From Candidatus Dadabacteria bacterium (lineage in GTDB: Bacteria > Desulfobacterota_D > UBA1144 > Nemesobacterales > UBA2774), in NCBI GenBank assembly GCA_030632765.1, contig DAOVUC010000136.1, positions 1 to 5,335 on the forward strand: a DNA stretch of 5,335 bases, read 5' to 3'. Position 1 is the stretch's first letter. The number at the start of each line of letters is the position of its first letter. The notes beneath the pieces were generated by a model. That model was not told the origin of the DNA. It did no database searches and worked only from the letters and a program-made list of their open reading frames with translations. The translations under genes were made by a program, and so were the position numbers. Positions 1 through 5,175 of the stretch are shown here, piece after piece.

Positions 1-143
1 CAGTATCTATTAATCCCTTTGATCCTGAGGTACACGCATCATTAATGGTATTATACGAAAAGCAAGGACAGACAGAACTACTTGAAAGGGAAGAAAAATT
101 TCTAAAAATACTTCTAAACGAGGAAACCGAGAATGCAAAATAA
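1..143 (+). CDS. C-terminal end of an unidentified protein with a TPR-like helical repeat (5' partial)
   Basis: This reading frame is open from the left edge (first complete codon at 3) and ends at TAA 141-143, giving about 46 C-terminal residues. The visible part starts around 'INPFDPEVH' and continues with a helix-turn-helix pattern of the kind LxxLYEKxG....L.R...FLKIL. This resembles the A and B helices of a tetratricopeptide repeat following the usual N-P junction. The tail is charged and hydrophilic (NEETENAK). The stop lies 11 bases inside the following moxR gene, so the two are very probably co-transcribed and may be translationally coupled. TPR proteins and TPR-bearing peptidases are often found next to MoxR ATPases, which fits. 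The main domain lies outside the window, so the function is unknown. That the frame is coding is fairly secure; the TPR assignment is tentative. Confidence 0.6.
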   Translation, partial: VSINPFDPEVHASLMVLYEKQGQTELLEREEKFLKILLNEETENAK

Positions 144-1161
144 TGAAAATAATATAGAGGATACCCAGAAAGTTAAAGAGCTCTCCCTTATTAAAGATGA
201 GATCGTTTCTGAAATCGGGAAGGTAATAGTAGGCCAGGAAGGAGTCATAGAACTCCTTTTAATCTCCCTTATGTCGTCAGGCCATTCTCTATTTGTGGGC
301 GTACCCGGGCTTGCAAAAACACTTCTAGTCCGCACACTTGCAGATGTTTTAACCCTAAAATTCAAACGTGTGCAGTTCACACCAGACCTTATGCCCTCAG
401 ACATAACAGGGTCCGAAGTTTTAGAAAAAGACGATATCTCCGATAAGAGATTTTTCAGGTTCATACACGGCCCCATCTTCTGCAATATTTTGCTGGCCGA
501 TGAGATAAACAGATCCTCCCCCAAAACTCAAGCCGCACTTCTTCAGGCTATGCAGGAGAAAAAAGTCACCGTAGGAGGGGAGACCTACCCTATTGCACCG
601 CCATTTTTAGTATTCGCGACCCAAAACCCGATTGAGCAAGAGGGCACTTATCCCCTACCCGAGGCTGAGCTAGACAGGTTTATGTTCCAGATAGATGTCA
701 CATATCCTTCATTTGCTGAGGAGCTCGAAATAGTTAAGACCACAACAGGAACTTATAAGCCCGAGCTTAGGAAGCTTCTTGATTCAGCCAAAATAAACGA
801 ATACCAGAATTTGGTTCACCGGGTCCCGGTCTCTGACCATGTAGCTTCTTACGCCGTTAAAGTAGCAAGGGCGACAAGACCTGATGACCCAAGTACGACT
901 GAGACAGTAAAAAATGGGCTTTCGTGGGGAGTTGGGCCAAGAGCGTCTCAATATCTAATACTCGGCAGTAAAGCCAGAGCGGCACTGGATGGAAGATATA
1001 CTCCAACAACCGAGGATGTGAGAGCAATTGCCCCATCCGTTCTAAAACATAGAGTTGTGCTAAATTTCAGGGCTGAAGCTGAAGGAATAAAACCTGAAGA
1101 TATTATTCAGGAAATACTAGACGGAATTCATCCTCCGCAGACTGATCGTCTCCAGGCTTAG
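133..1161 (+). CDS. moxR: MoxR-family AAA+ ATPase
   Basis: This is a complete 342-residue cytoplasmic AAA+ ATPase of the MoxR group, which acts as a chaperone-like remodeller and usually helps mature or activate a partner protein, often one with a vWA domain. The AAA_3 core shows Walker A GVPGLAKT (residues 56-63), the MoxR-typical segment QFTPDLMPSDITG (81-93), Walker B ILLADE with D123/E124 followed by INR, sensor 1 FATQNP (N165), and the LDRF arginine (R182). The lid domain carries the sensor-2-like GVGPRAS (R270). Length is normal for the family. The ATG at 133 is preceded by AGGA about 8 bases upstream, and the gene overlaps the end of the preceding frame. The companions that often follow moxR (DUF58 and vWA proteins) are absent: the gene runs directly into the convergent nuoM, with 59 bp of antiparallel overlap and no terminator between. 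The family call is secure; the client protein is unknown. Confidence 0.93.
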   Translation: MQNNENNIEDTQKVKELSLIKDEIVSEIGKVIVGQEGVIELLLISLMSSGHSLFVGVPGLAKTLLVRTLADVLTLKFKRVQFTPDLMPSDITGSEVLEKDDISDKRFFRFIHGPIFCNILLADEINRSSPKTQAALLQAMQEKKVTVGGETYPIAPPFLVFATQNPIEQEGTYPLPEAELDRFMFQIDVTYPSFAEELEIVKTTTGTYKPELRKLLDSAKINEYQNLVHRVPVSDHVASYAVKVARATRPDDPSTTETVKNGLSWGVGPRASQYLILGSKARAALDGRYTPTTEDVRAIAPSVLKHRVVLNFRAEAEGIKPEDIIQEILDGIHPPQTDRLQA

Positions 1162-2701
1162 TTTCATAAGTCTTAGCTGCAGGCGCCATATAACTAAACT
1201 TAGAATCTAACAACGCCTGCACTGACGGCTCGATTTTATCAAGGAAAGGTTTTGGGTATATACCCATCACAAACATCATTATAGCAAGCGGGAGCACAAC
1301 GAGTATTTCTCTTAGGTTTATATCTTGCAGTACTTTGTTGGCAGCTTTGTTAAGCGGTCCGAAGAATACTCTTTGATAAGCCGAGAGCATATATATGGCT
1401 CCGAGTATGATTCCTGTAGCTCCTAAAGCAGCGTAGACCCAGTTAAACTCAAAAGTTCCAAGGAGTATAAGGAATTCGCCGACAAATCCGTTTAGTAGCG
1501 GAAGTCCAATAGATGCAAGCGTGGCAAGCATGAAAAATGCCGCGAATATGGGCATCACTTTAGCTATTCCTCCAAAGTCCTCGATCTTTTTTGTGTGCCG
1601 GCGGTCATAAATCATTCCGACCAATATAAATAGCGCGCCTGTTGAAATCCCGTGATTTATCATTTGATAAATTCCGCCCTGAACACCCTGCAAGTTCAAC
1701 ACAAAAATACCGAGCATTACGAGACCCAGATGGCTCACGCTTGAATATGCGACCAGTTTTTTAAGGTCCTTCTGCGCAAAAGCTACCATTGCGCCATAAA
1801 TAATTCCTATGATCGCAATTGCTATAAGTATAGGCAAATAGGCCATCACCGCATCAGGGAAAAAGGGCATTAAGAATCTAAGAAATCCATATGTACCCAT
1901 CTTTAGAAGCACACCGGCAAGAATGACGCTTCCAGCTGTAGGAGCTTCTACGTGAGCGTCAGGCAGCCATGTATGGAAGGGAAACATAGGCACCTTGATT
2001 GCAAAAGCCAAGAAGAAAGCGAGGAACGCTAACCCCTGAGGGCTTAGTATCCCGTCAAACGGTATCCGAAGCCTGTAGAAATCAAGCACATCCATGGAAG
2101 CTGTGCCGAACTGCTCAAGGTGCAAATAAAAAAGAAACAGTATCGCTATTAGCATTAACGCGCTTCCGAATGCTGTGAAAAGAAAAAACTTTATCGCGGC
2201 ATATATCCTTCTTCCAGTCCCCCAGATTCCTATAATGAAATACATCGGGATAAGCACCGCTTCCCAGAAAACAAAAAAGAGGATCATATCCAGAGCAACA
2301 AATGTTCCTATAAGCGCAGTCTGTAAAATAAGCATAACGATCAGAAACTCACGCATGCCTCTATGAATAGCCCGCCATGAACCCAGAATCGTAATCGGCA
2401 TTATGAAGGTTGTGAGGAGCACAAGAAAAAGACTTATACCGTCAAGCCCCACATGATAGCTGATCCCGAGACTCTCTATCCAGGGAATCTTAGTTACGAA
2501 CTGCATAGCGGCAGAGCCGGTCTCAAAATTTGCAAATAATGGAATAGACAAAAGGAATTCAACGAGGGTGACAATCAACACCCCTCTTTTCATATGCTCT
2601 TCTGAGTTATTGTAAAGATAGGAAATAAAAATGATAAGCGGAATCCCCAAAAGTGGGAAGAATATGATGAGCGACAGGTTTCCGCTTAGGAGAGATTCCA
2701 T
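1103..2701 (-). CDS. nuoM: NADH-quinone oxidoreductase subunit M (complex I antiporter-like membrane subunit)
   Basis: This is a polytopic inner-membrane protein of the NuoM/ND4 family, one of the antiporter-like subunits that move protons in respiratory complex I. The 532 residues form about 14 hydrophobic segments. The key charged residues are present: a TM5 glutamate in FWEA (E147), the lysine in FAIKVPMFPFHTWLPDAH (K236), the lysine in LLKMGTYG (K267) and the TM12 glutamate in GFVGEF (E409). By motif these correspond to E144, K234, K265 and E407 of E. coli NuoM. The start ATG is preceded by an in-frame TAA four codons upstream, with AAGGA about 14 bases upstream as the likely, rather distant, ribosome site. 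The protein is about 20-30 residues longer than usual: the hydrophilic tail from about residue 503 is not typical, and its last 19 or so residues are encoded antisense to the end of moxR. No nuoL or nuoN flanks it; the upstream gene is a Fur-family regulator. Confidence 0.95.
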   Translation of the reverse strand: MESLLSGNLSLIIFFPLLGIPLIIFISYLYNNSEEHMKRGVLIVTLVEFLLSIPLFANFETGSAAMQFVTKIPWIESLGISYHVGLDGISLFLVLLTTFIMPITILGSWRAIHRGMREFLIVMLILQTALIGTFVALDMILFFVFWEAVLIPMYFIIGIWGTGRRIYAAIKFFLFTAFGSALMLIAILFLFYLHLEQFGTASMDVLDFYRLRIPFDGILSPQGLAFLAFFLAFAIKVPMFPFHTWLPDAHVEAPTAGSVILAGVLLKMGTYGFLRFLMPFFPDAVMAYLPILIAIAIIGIIYGAMVAFAQKDLKKLVAYSSVSHLGLVMLGIFVLNLQGVQGGIYQMINHGISTGALFILVGMIYDRRHTKKIEDFGGIAKVMPIFAAFFMLATLASIGLPLLNGFVGEFLILLGTFEFNWVYAALGATGIILGAIYMLSAYQRVFFGPLNKAANKVLQDINLREILVVLPLAIMMFVMGIYPKPFLDKIEPSVQALLDSKFSYMAPAAKTYETKPGDDQSAEDEFRLVFPE

Positions 2702-2728
2702 AGTAGTTAGTTAGCGTCCTTAGTTATT

Positions 2729-2758
2729 AAAATACAGTCCTTTTTTAACGTGAATCAA
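2729..2758 (-). promoter_or_regulatory. Candidate proximal promoter for nuoM
   Basis: On the minus strand TTGATT (2758-2753) and TATTTT (2734-2729) are separated by 18 bases. Transcription would start near 2722, giving a leader of about 20 bases that still contains AAGGA. The fit to sigma70 is moderate and the region is AT-rich, so a chance match is possible. Confidence 0.35.
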
Positions 2759-2779
2759 AGCAAGAATTTATGGGCTGTA

Positions 2780-2807
2780 AATATACTATAGCAGGTGGAT
2801 GTTTCAA
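2780..2807 (-). promoter_or_regulatory. Candidate distal promoter for nuoM
   Basis: On the minus strand TTGAAA (2807-2802) and TATATT (2785-2780) are separated by 16 bases, a fair sigma70 match. It lies in the 135-bp gap between the perR stop and nuoM and would give a leader of about 70 bases. There is no convincing terminator in this gap, so nuoM could also be reached by read-through from perR. Confidence 0.4.
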
Positions 2808-2836
2808 GGAACAACGTTATTGGAAGAAAAGTGACC

Positions 2837-3268
2837 TTACAAACACTCCCCGCAAGTTCCTTGCAGGTGCAGGTCTAAAGAATTAACTTTGGCATTGCCA
2901 AGGTGAGAGCGGCTTTCATCAAGCTTGTAATTAACTTTGTCCAAATATACATCAAAAACTACGCCGCATTTTGTGCAGACAAAATGATGATGTTCATCCA
3001 GGTTAGTGTCGTAACGCATAGACGTTCCGCTCAGCTCCAGATGGGTCAGGAGCCCGGTGTCCACCATCTGCTCCATATTGCGATACACCGTAGCCGGAGA
3101 CAGCATCGGGTATTCTACTCTCGCTCTTTGATAAACTTCATCCACAGTCACATGCTGATTGCATTCAGATAAGATACGAAAAATAACCATCCTCTGCGGA
3201 GTCAGCTTTAAACCCTTTTCTTTTGATAGACCAACAAGCTTTTCAAGATTATCATTATTTTCAGTCAT
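2837..3268 (-). CDS. perR: Fur-family metalloregulator, PerR-like (peroxide-sensing type)
   Basis: This is a complete 143-residue DNA-binding metal-dependent repressor of the Fur superfamily. The N-terminal winged helix includes LTPQRMVIFRIL (22-33) and the recognition region LSPATVYRNMEQMVDTGLL (56-74). The C-terminal domain has the metal ligands: H39, D87 in RYD, H93 and H95 in DEHHHFVC, and D106 just after the first CxxC. Structural zinc cysteines are C98/C101 (CTKC) and C139/C142 (CGEC). Aligned by eye with Bacillus subtilis PerR, H39, D87, H93, H95 and D106 fall on H37, D85, H91, H93 and D104. The aspartate at the last position is the known PerR-type feature, where Fur usually has glutamate; PerR senses hydrogen peroxide by iron-catalysed oxidation of histidines. 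The start is fixed by an in-frame TAA immediately before the ATG and by AGGA 7 bases upstream. It is divergent from sufT-mrp and lies upstream of nuoM on the same strand. Fur family is certain; the PerR subtype is inferred from ligands. Confidence 0.88.
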   Translation of the reverse strand: MTENNDNLEKLVGLSKEKGLKLTPQRMVIFRILSECNQHVTVDEVYQRARVEYPMLSPATVYRNMEQMVDTGLLTHLELSGTSMRYDTNLDEHHHFVCTKCGVVFDVYLDKVNYKLDESRSHLGNAKVNSLDLHLQGTCGECL

Positions 3269-3313
3269 TTACGTTTCCTATTGTAATAGCTGTATTTCTA
3301 GATCTACTTAGAC

Positions 3314-3343
3314 ATTTTAACACTAAACCCTGAGCGAATGCAA
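3314..3343 (-). promoter_or_regulatory. Candidate perR promoter
   Basis: Read on the minus strand, TTGCAT (3343-3338) and TAAAAT (3319-3314) are 18 bases apart, with TGT directly before the -10 forming an extended -10 element. The start would lie near 3307, leaving a leader of about 40 bases before the perR ATG. Its -35 touches the inverted repeat at 3342-3356, which suggests autoregulation. Confidence 0.5.
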
Positions 3344-3356
3344 ATGATTCTTATTT
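3342..3356. promoter_or_regulatory. Candidate Fur/PerR-type operator (imperfect 7-1-7 repeat)
   Basis: AAATGAT-T-CTTATTT is an imperfect 7-1-7 inverted repeat with five of seven arm positions complementary. It keeps the core bases shared by Fur and PerR boxes (8 of 14 non-central positions match either consensus by eye). It abuts the -35 of the predicted perR promoter. The match is partial, so this is a plausible operator and not a clear one. Confidence 0.35.
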
Positions 3357-3359
3357 AGG

Positions 3360-3375
3360 TCAAATTATTATTTGA
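3360..3375. promoter_or_regulatory. Perfect inverted repeat overlapping the -35 of the sufT promoter
   Basis: TCAAAT-TATT-ATTTGA is a perfect 6-4-6 inverted repeat. Its right arm covers four bases of the TTGATA -35 element that faces sufT, the position expected for a repressor site. It does not match the textbook 7-1-7 PerR box closely, so the bound protein could be the neighbouring PerR-like regulator or another dimeric factor. AT-rich context raises the chance-occurrence risk. Confidence 0.4.
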
Positions 3376-3399
3376 TATTAGATGTTGCCCTGATATAAT
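3372..3399 (+). promoter_or_regulatory. Strong sigma70-type promoter for sufT-mrp
   Basis: TTGATA (3372-3377), a 16-base spacer and a perfect TATAAT (3394-3399) preceded by TGA form a near-consensus promoter with extended -10. The predicted start near 3406 leaves an untranslated leader of about 134 bases before sufT. It is the best promoter in the window. Confidence 0.7.
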
Positions 3400-3402
3400 A
3401 TT

Positions 3403-3432
3403 TAGCCCTATTTACTTCAGAAGTTAGGGTTA
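3403..3432 (+). other. Hairpin at the 5' end of the sufT leader
   Basis: TAGCCCTA (3403-3410) pairs with TAGGGTTA (3425-3432) as eight base pairs including one G-U. Inside it ACTT (3414-3417) pairs with AAGT (3421-3424) around a CAG loop. It begins at or next to the predicted transcription start, so it could cap the transcript. It has no following T-run and so is not an intrinsic terminator. Confidence 0.35.
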
Positions 3433-3466
3433 TGAAACAATAGAAAACTAACAGCTTTACATAAAT

Positions 3467-3501
3467 ACTGGTAAACTGTTTAACTAAACCGGACTGGTAA
3501 A
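3467..3501. repeat. Direct repeat ACTGGTAAA x2 in the sufT leader
   Basis: The 9-base word ACTGGTAAA occurs at 3467-3475 and again at 3493-3501, start-to-start distance 26 bases. The interval also holds the 11-base palindrome TAAACTGTTTA (3472-3482). The second copy forms the left arm of the hairpin at 3494-3513. The role is unknown; protein binding sites or leader structure are possibilities. Confidence 0.4.
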
Positions 3502-3513
3502 GTATTTAGCCAG
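3494..3513 (+). other. Hairpin just upstream of the sufT ribosome binding site
   Basis: CTGG+TAAA (3494-3501) pairs with TTTA+CCAG (3505-3508, 3510-3513) around a GTA loop, with a single bulged G at 3509. That is eight base pairs ending 12 bases before GGGAGG. It could influence ribosome access or transcript stability, but no known riboswitch is recognised. Confidence 0.35.
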
Positions 3514-3525
3514 GCAAAATAACTT

Positions 3526-3531
3526 GGGAGG
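3526..3531 (+). promoter_or_regulatory. Strong ribosome binding site of sufT
   Basis: GGGAGG lies 8 bases before ATG 3540 and 14 bases before the next in-frame ATG at 3546. This spacing selects 3540 as the start of the SufT-like protein. Confidence 0.75.
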
Positions 3532-3539
3532 CTTACAGC

Positions 3540-3950
3540 ATGGGAATGAAAAAAATAATAACCATAACACCTGACACCCCTTTAGAGTCTTCGGAAAAAG
3601 GTGTTAGCTTTAAAAAGTTCGACAAGTCCGAGAAGGCTGCAAGTAATGTCGAATTAACTGAAGACATAGTATACAGCGCGCTTAAAAATGTATACGACCC
3701 TGAAATACCTGTCAGCATAGTTGACCTGGGACTTATCTATAATGTAGCTATTTCCTCTGGGAATAACGTCAATCTTAAAATGACTCTAACTACGCCGGGT
3801 TGCGGTATGGGTGCTATGATAGCCGGGCAGGCCGAAGAGGCCATAAGAGGCGCCGGGGCCAGCAATGTACTTGTAGAAGTAGTTTGGGACCCGCCATGGA
3901 ACCCGGATATGATGTCAGATGAAGCTAAAGAGAAACTTGGAATATCGTAA
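3540..3950 (+). CDS. sufT: SufT-like MIP18/DUF59 iron-sulfur cluster assembly protein
   Basis: This is a 136-residue cytoplasmic protein of the MIP18 (DUF59) family, members of which act in maturation of Fe-S proteins. After a hydrophilic N-terminal stretch of about 38 residues, the domain runs from about 39 to 115. It has the hallmark YDPEIPVSIVDLGLIYNV (52-69) and the loop TTPGCGMG (84-91) with the family cysteine, C88, which is the only cysteine in the protein. It ends with the SufT-style motif WDPPWNPDMMSDEAKEKLG (116-134). These C-terminal features match SufT better than other DUF59 proteins, but the N-terminal half typical of the long SufT form is missing, so the protein is short. The gene is transcribed divergently from perR and followed 19 bases later by mrp, which itself carries a DUF59 domain; the two surely form an operon. 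It probably delivers or transfers clusters to apo-proteins. The family is certain and the symbol is a best fit. Confidence 0.85.
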   Translation: MGMKKIITITPDTPLESSEKGVSFKKFDKSEKAASNVELTEDIVYSALKNVYDPEIPVSIVDLGLIYNVAISSGNNVNLKMTLTTPGCGMGAMIAGQAEEAIRGAGASNVLVEVVWDPPWNPDMMSDEAKEKLGIS

Positions 3951-3980
3951 AGGAGTATGAAAACTAATTATGGAACTTAG
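3951..3980 (+). other. Ribosome site and 7-codon ORF ahead of mrp
   Basis: AGGAG (3951-3955) overlaps the end of sufT and lies 14 bases from the mrp ATG, a longer spacing than usual. An ATG at 3957 opens a tiny frame (MKTNYGT) that stops at TAG 3978-3980, inside the mrp start region in another frame. The ATG is too close to AGGAG to be well initiated from it, so translation of this mini-ORF is doubtful. Confidence 0.25.
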
Positions 3981-5028
3981 TCCCGATACTATAAGAAAAG
4001 CCCTTCAGGGCGTGAAATACCCCGGTTTTACAAGAGACATAGTGTCATTCGGCCTTGTTAAGGATGTGAAGATTGACGGCGGCAAAGTCAATGTATCTTT
4101 GGTACTCCCTAAGCCGGACGACAAACTAAAATCCGATTTAGATAACTCAGTAAGGACTGCAATCTTAGAAACACCTGGGGTTTCTGATGTTGATATACAG
4201 ATATCAGCACGCCAGCCCAAAGCTCCTGCGGGACAGGGACCGGCAAAAGCTGAAAAATCAGCAAAACTTCCCGATATCAAGTACTACATTGCGGTAGCTA
4301 GCGGAAAGGGCGGAGTTGGCAAGTCCACTGTAGCGGTAAACATTGCTGTAGCTATGGCCAAGATGAGAGATAAAGTTGCTCTCATGGACGCCGACATCTG
4401 GGGACCTAGTATCCCAACAATGCTGGGCATAAAAGATAGACCCAAAGCAACTGAAGATAACAAGATTGTCCCTCTGAACAAATTTGGGCTTAAGCTCATG
4501 TCTATTGGTTTTCTGGTAAACGAAGAAGAAACTGTGATATGGCGGGGACCGATGGTTCATGGAGCCATAAAGCAGTTTATTGAAGATGTAATTTGGGACG
4601 ATACGGATCATTTAGTAATTGATCTCCCGCCGGGTACTGGAGACGCCCAGCTTTCTCTTGTGCAAACGGTCCCGCTAAGCGGAGGATTAATAGTTACAAC
4701 ACCTCAGGATGTTGCACTCATAGATGTGAAGCGCGGCGTTCAGATGTTCAGGAAATTAAACGTCCCGATACTCGGGATAGTCGAGAACATGAGCTATCTT
4801 GAGCAAACCGGGGACGGAGATGTAATCGACATCTTCGGCAGAGGTGGGGGAAGGAGAATGGCTGAGCAGTTTGGAGTACCTTTCTTAGGTGAGATACCGA
4901 TCGATCCCCAGATAAGAATAGGCGGTGATGGAGGAGTTCCGATAGTAGAATCGCACCCTGAAAGCACAGCTGCAATAGCATTTACCAAAATGGCCGTACA
5001 CATATTAGACACGGTCGAAAAAACCTGA
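3970..5028 (+). CDS. mrp: Mrp/ApbC/Nbp35-family P-loop ATPase, Fe-S cluster carrier, with N-terminal DUF59 domain
   Basis: This is a complete 352-residue cytoplasmic P-loop ATPase of the Mrp (ApbC/NBP35) family, which carries and transfers iron-sulfur clusters in an ATP-dependent way. An N-terminal MIP18/DUF59 domain (1 to about 78, with YPGFTRDIVSFGLVKDV) is joined by an Ala/Pro/Lys-rich linker (80-100) to the ATPase domain. The ATPase domain has a deviant Walker A GKGGVGKST (112-120, both lysines present), the switch-like DADIWGPSIP (140-149), WRGPMVHGAI (191-200), Walker B VIDLPPGTGD (216-225, D218), TTPQDVAL (243-250) and VENMSY (271-276). The family usually has CxxC just after ENMSY; here this is LEQTGDGD and the whole protein contains no cysteine. 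The start is fixed by an in-frame TGA at 3958-3960 and the good N-terminal family match. It lies downstream of sufT with a 19-base gap and shares its promoter. Family assignment is secure; cluster binding by this protein is uncertain. Confidence 0.94.
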   Translation: MELSPDTIRKALQGVKYPGFTRDIVSFGLVKDVKIDGGKVNVSLVLPKPDDKLKSDLDNSVRTAILETPGVSDVDIQISARQPKAPAGQGPAKAEKSAKLPDIKYYIAVASGKGGVGKSTVAVNIAVAMAKMRDKVALMDADIWGPSIPTMLGIKDRPKATEDNKIVPLNKFGLKLMSIGFLVNEEETVIWRGPMVHGAIKQFIEDVIWDDTDHLVIDLPPGTGDAQLSLVQTVPLSGGLIVTTPQDVALIDVKRGVQMFRKLNVPILGIVENMSYLEQTGDGDVIDIFGRGGGRRMAEQFGVPFLGEIPIDPQIRIGGDGGVPIVESHPESTAAIAFTKMAVHILDTVEKT

Positions 5029-5147
5029 CAAAGCTTAACTTTAGACTGTTACCAACTTCCAGTATATCTTGATCCGGATTCTTAAATGATTATCCTATAA
5101 AATAGAGGCTTCATCAGGGCAACAAGAGAGTTTATTAAAAAAACGTA

Positions 5148-5175
5148 GGGGCTGGGGGGGGGATATGAGGGGGGG
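5148..5175. repeat. Clustered G-runs (G4, G9, G7); candidate G-quadruplex
   Basis: On the + strand GGGG (5148-5151), nine Gs (5154-5162) and seven Gs (5169-5175) are separated only by CT and ATATGA, and are directly preceded by seven As (5137-5143). The nine-G run can supply two tracts, so four tracts of four Gs with loops CT, G and ATATGA are possible. Nothing else in the window is similar. Homopolymers of this length are also prone to slippage and to sequencing error. Confidence 0.6.

Noticed and set aside
114..524. 136-codon minus-strand open frame inside moxR
   Set aside because: It lies antisense to the conserved Walker A and B region of MoxR and its translation has no recognisable domain; it is a shadow of the real gene.
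1162..1260. Bidirectional terminator between moxR and nuoM
   Set aside because: There is no intergenic space: the genes overlap, and no hairpin with T-runs on either side was seen near the junction.
2903..3172. 89-codon plus-strand frame antisense to perR
   Set aside because: The opposite strand encodes a complete Fur-family protein with all metal ligands; this frame has no family resemblance.
3403..3432. Intrinsic terminator downstream of the sufT promoter
   Set aside because: The hairpin is reasonable but no T-run follows it (TGAAACAAT), and it starts at the predicted transcription start.
4258..4611. 117-codon and 71-codon minus-strand frames inside mrp
   Set aside because: Both are antisense to the Walker A region of Mrp, have no ribosome site of note, and look like by-products of the codon pattern.
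5069..5101. Promoter TTGATC...TATAAA between mrp and the J-domain gene
   Set aside because: The spacing is 21 bases, too long for sigma70; other alignments in the same stretch give poor -10 or -35 hexamers.
5029..5110. Terminator after mrp
   Set aside because: Only weak short complementary pieces are present (for example ATCCGGAT at 5072-5079 and a bulged CCTAT/ATAG hairpin near 5094-5108) with no stable stem followed by Ts.
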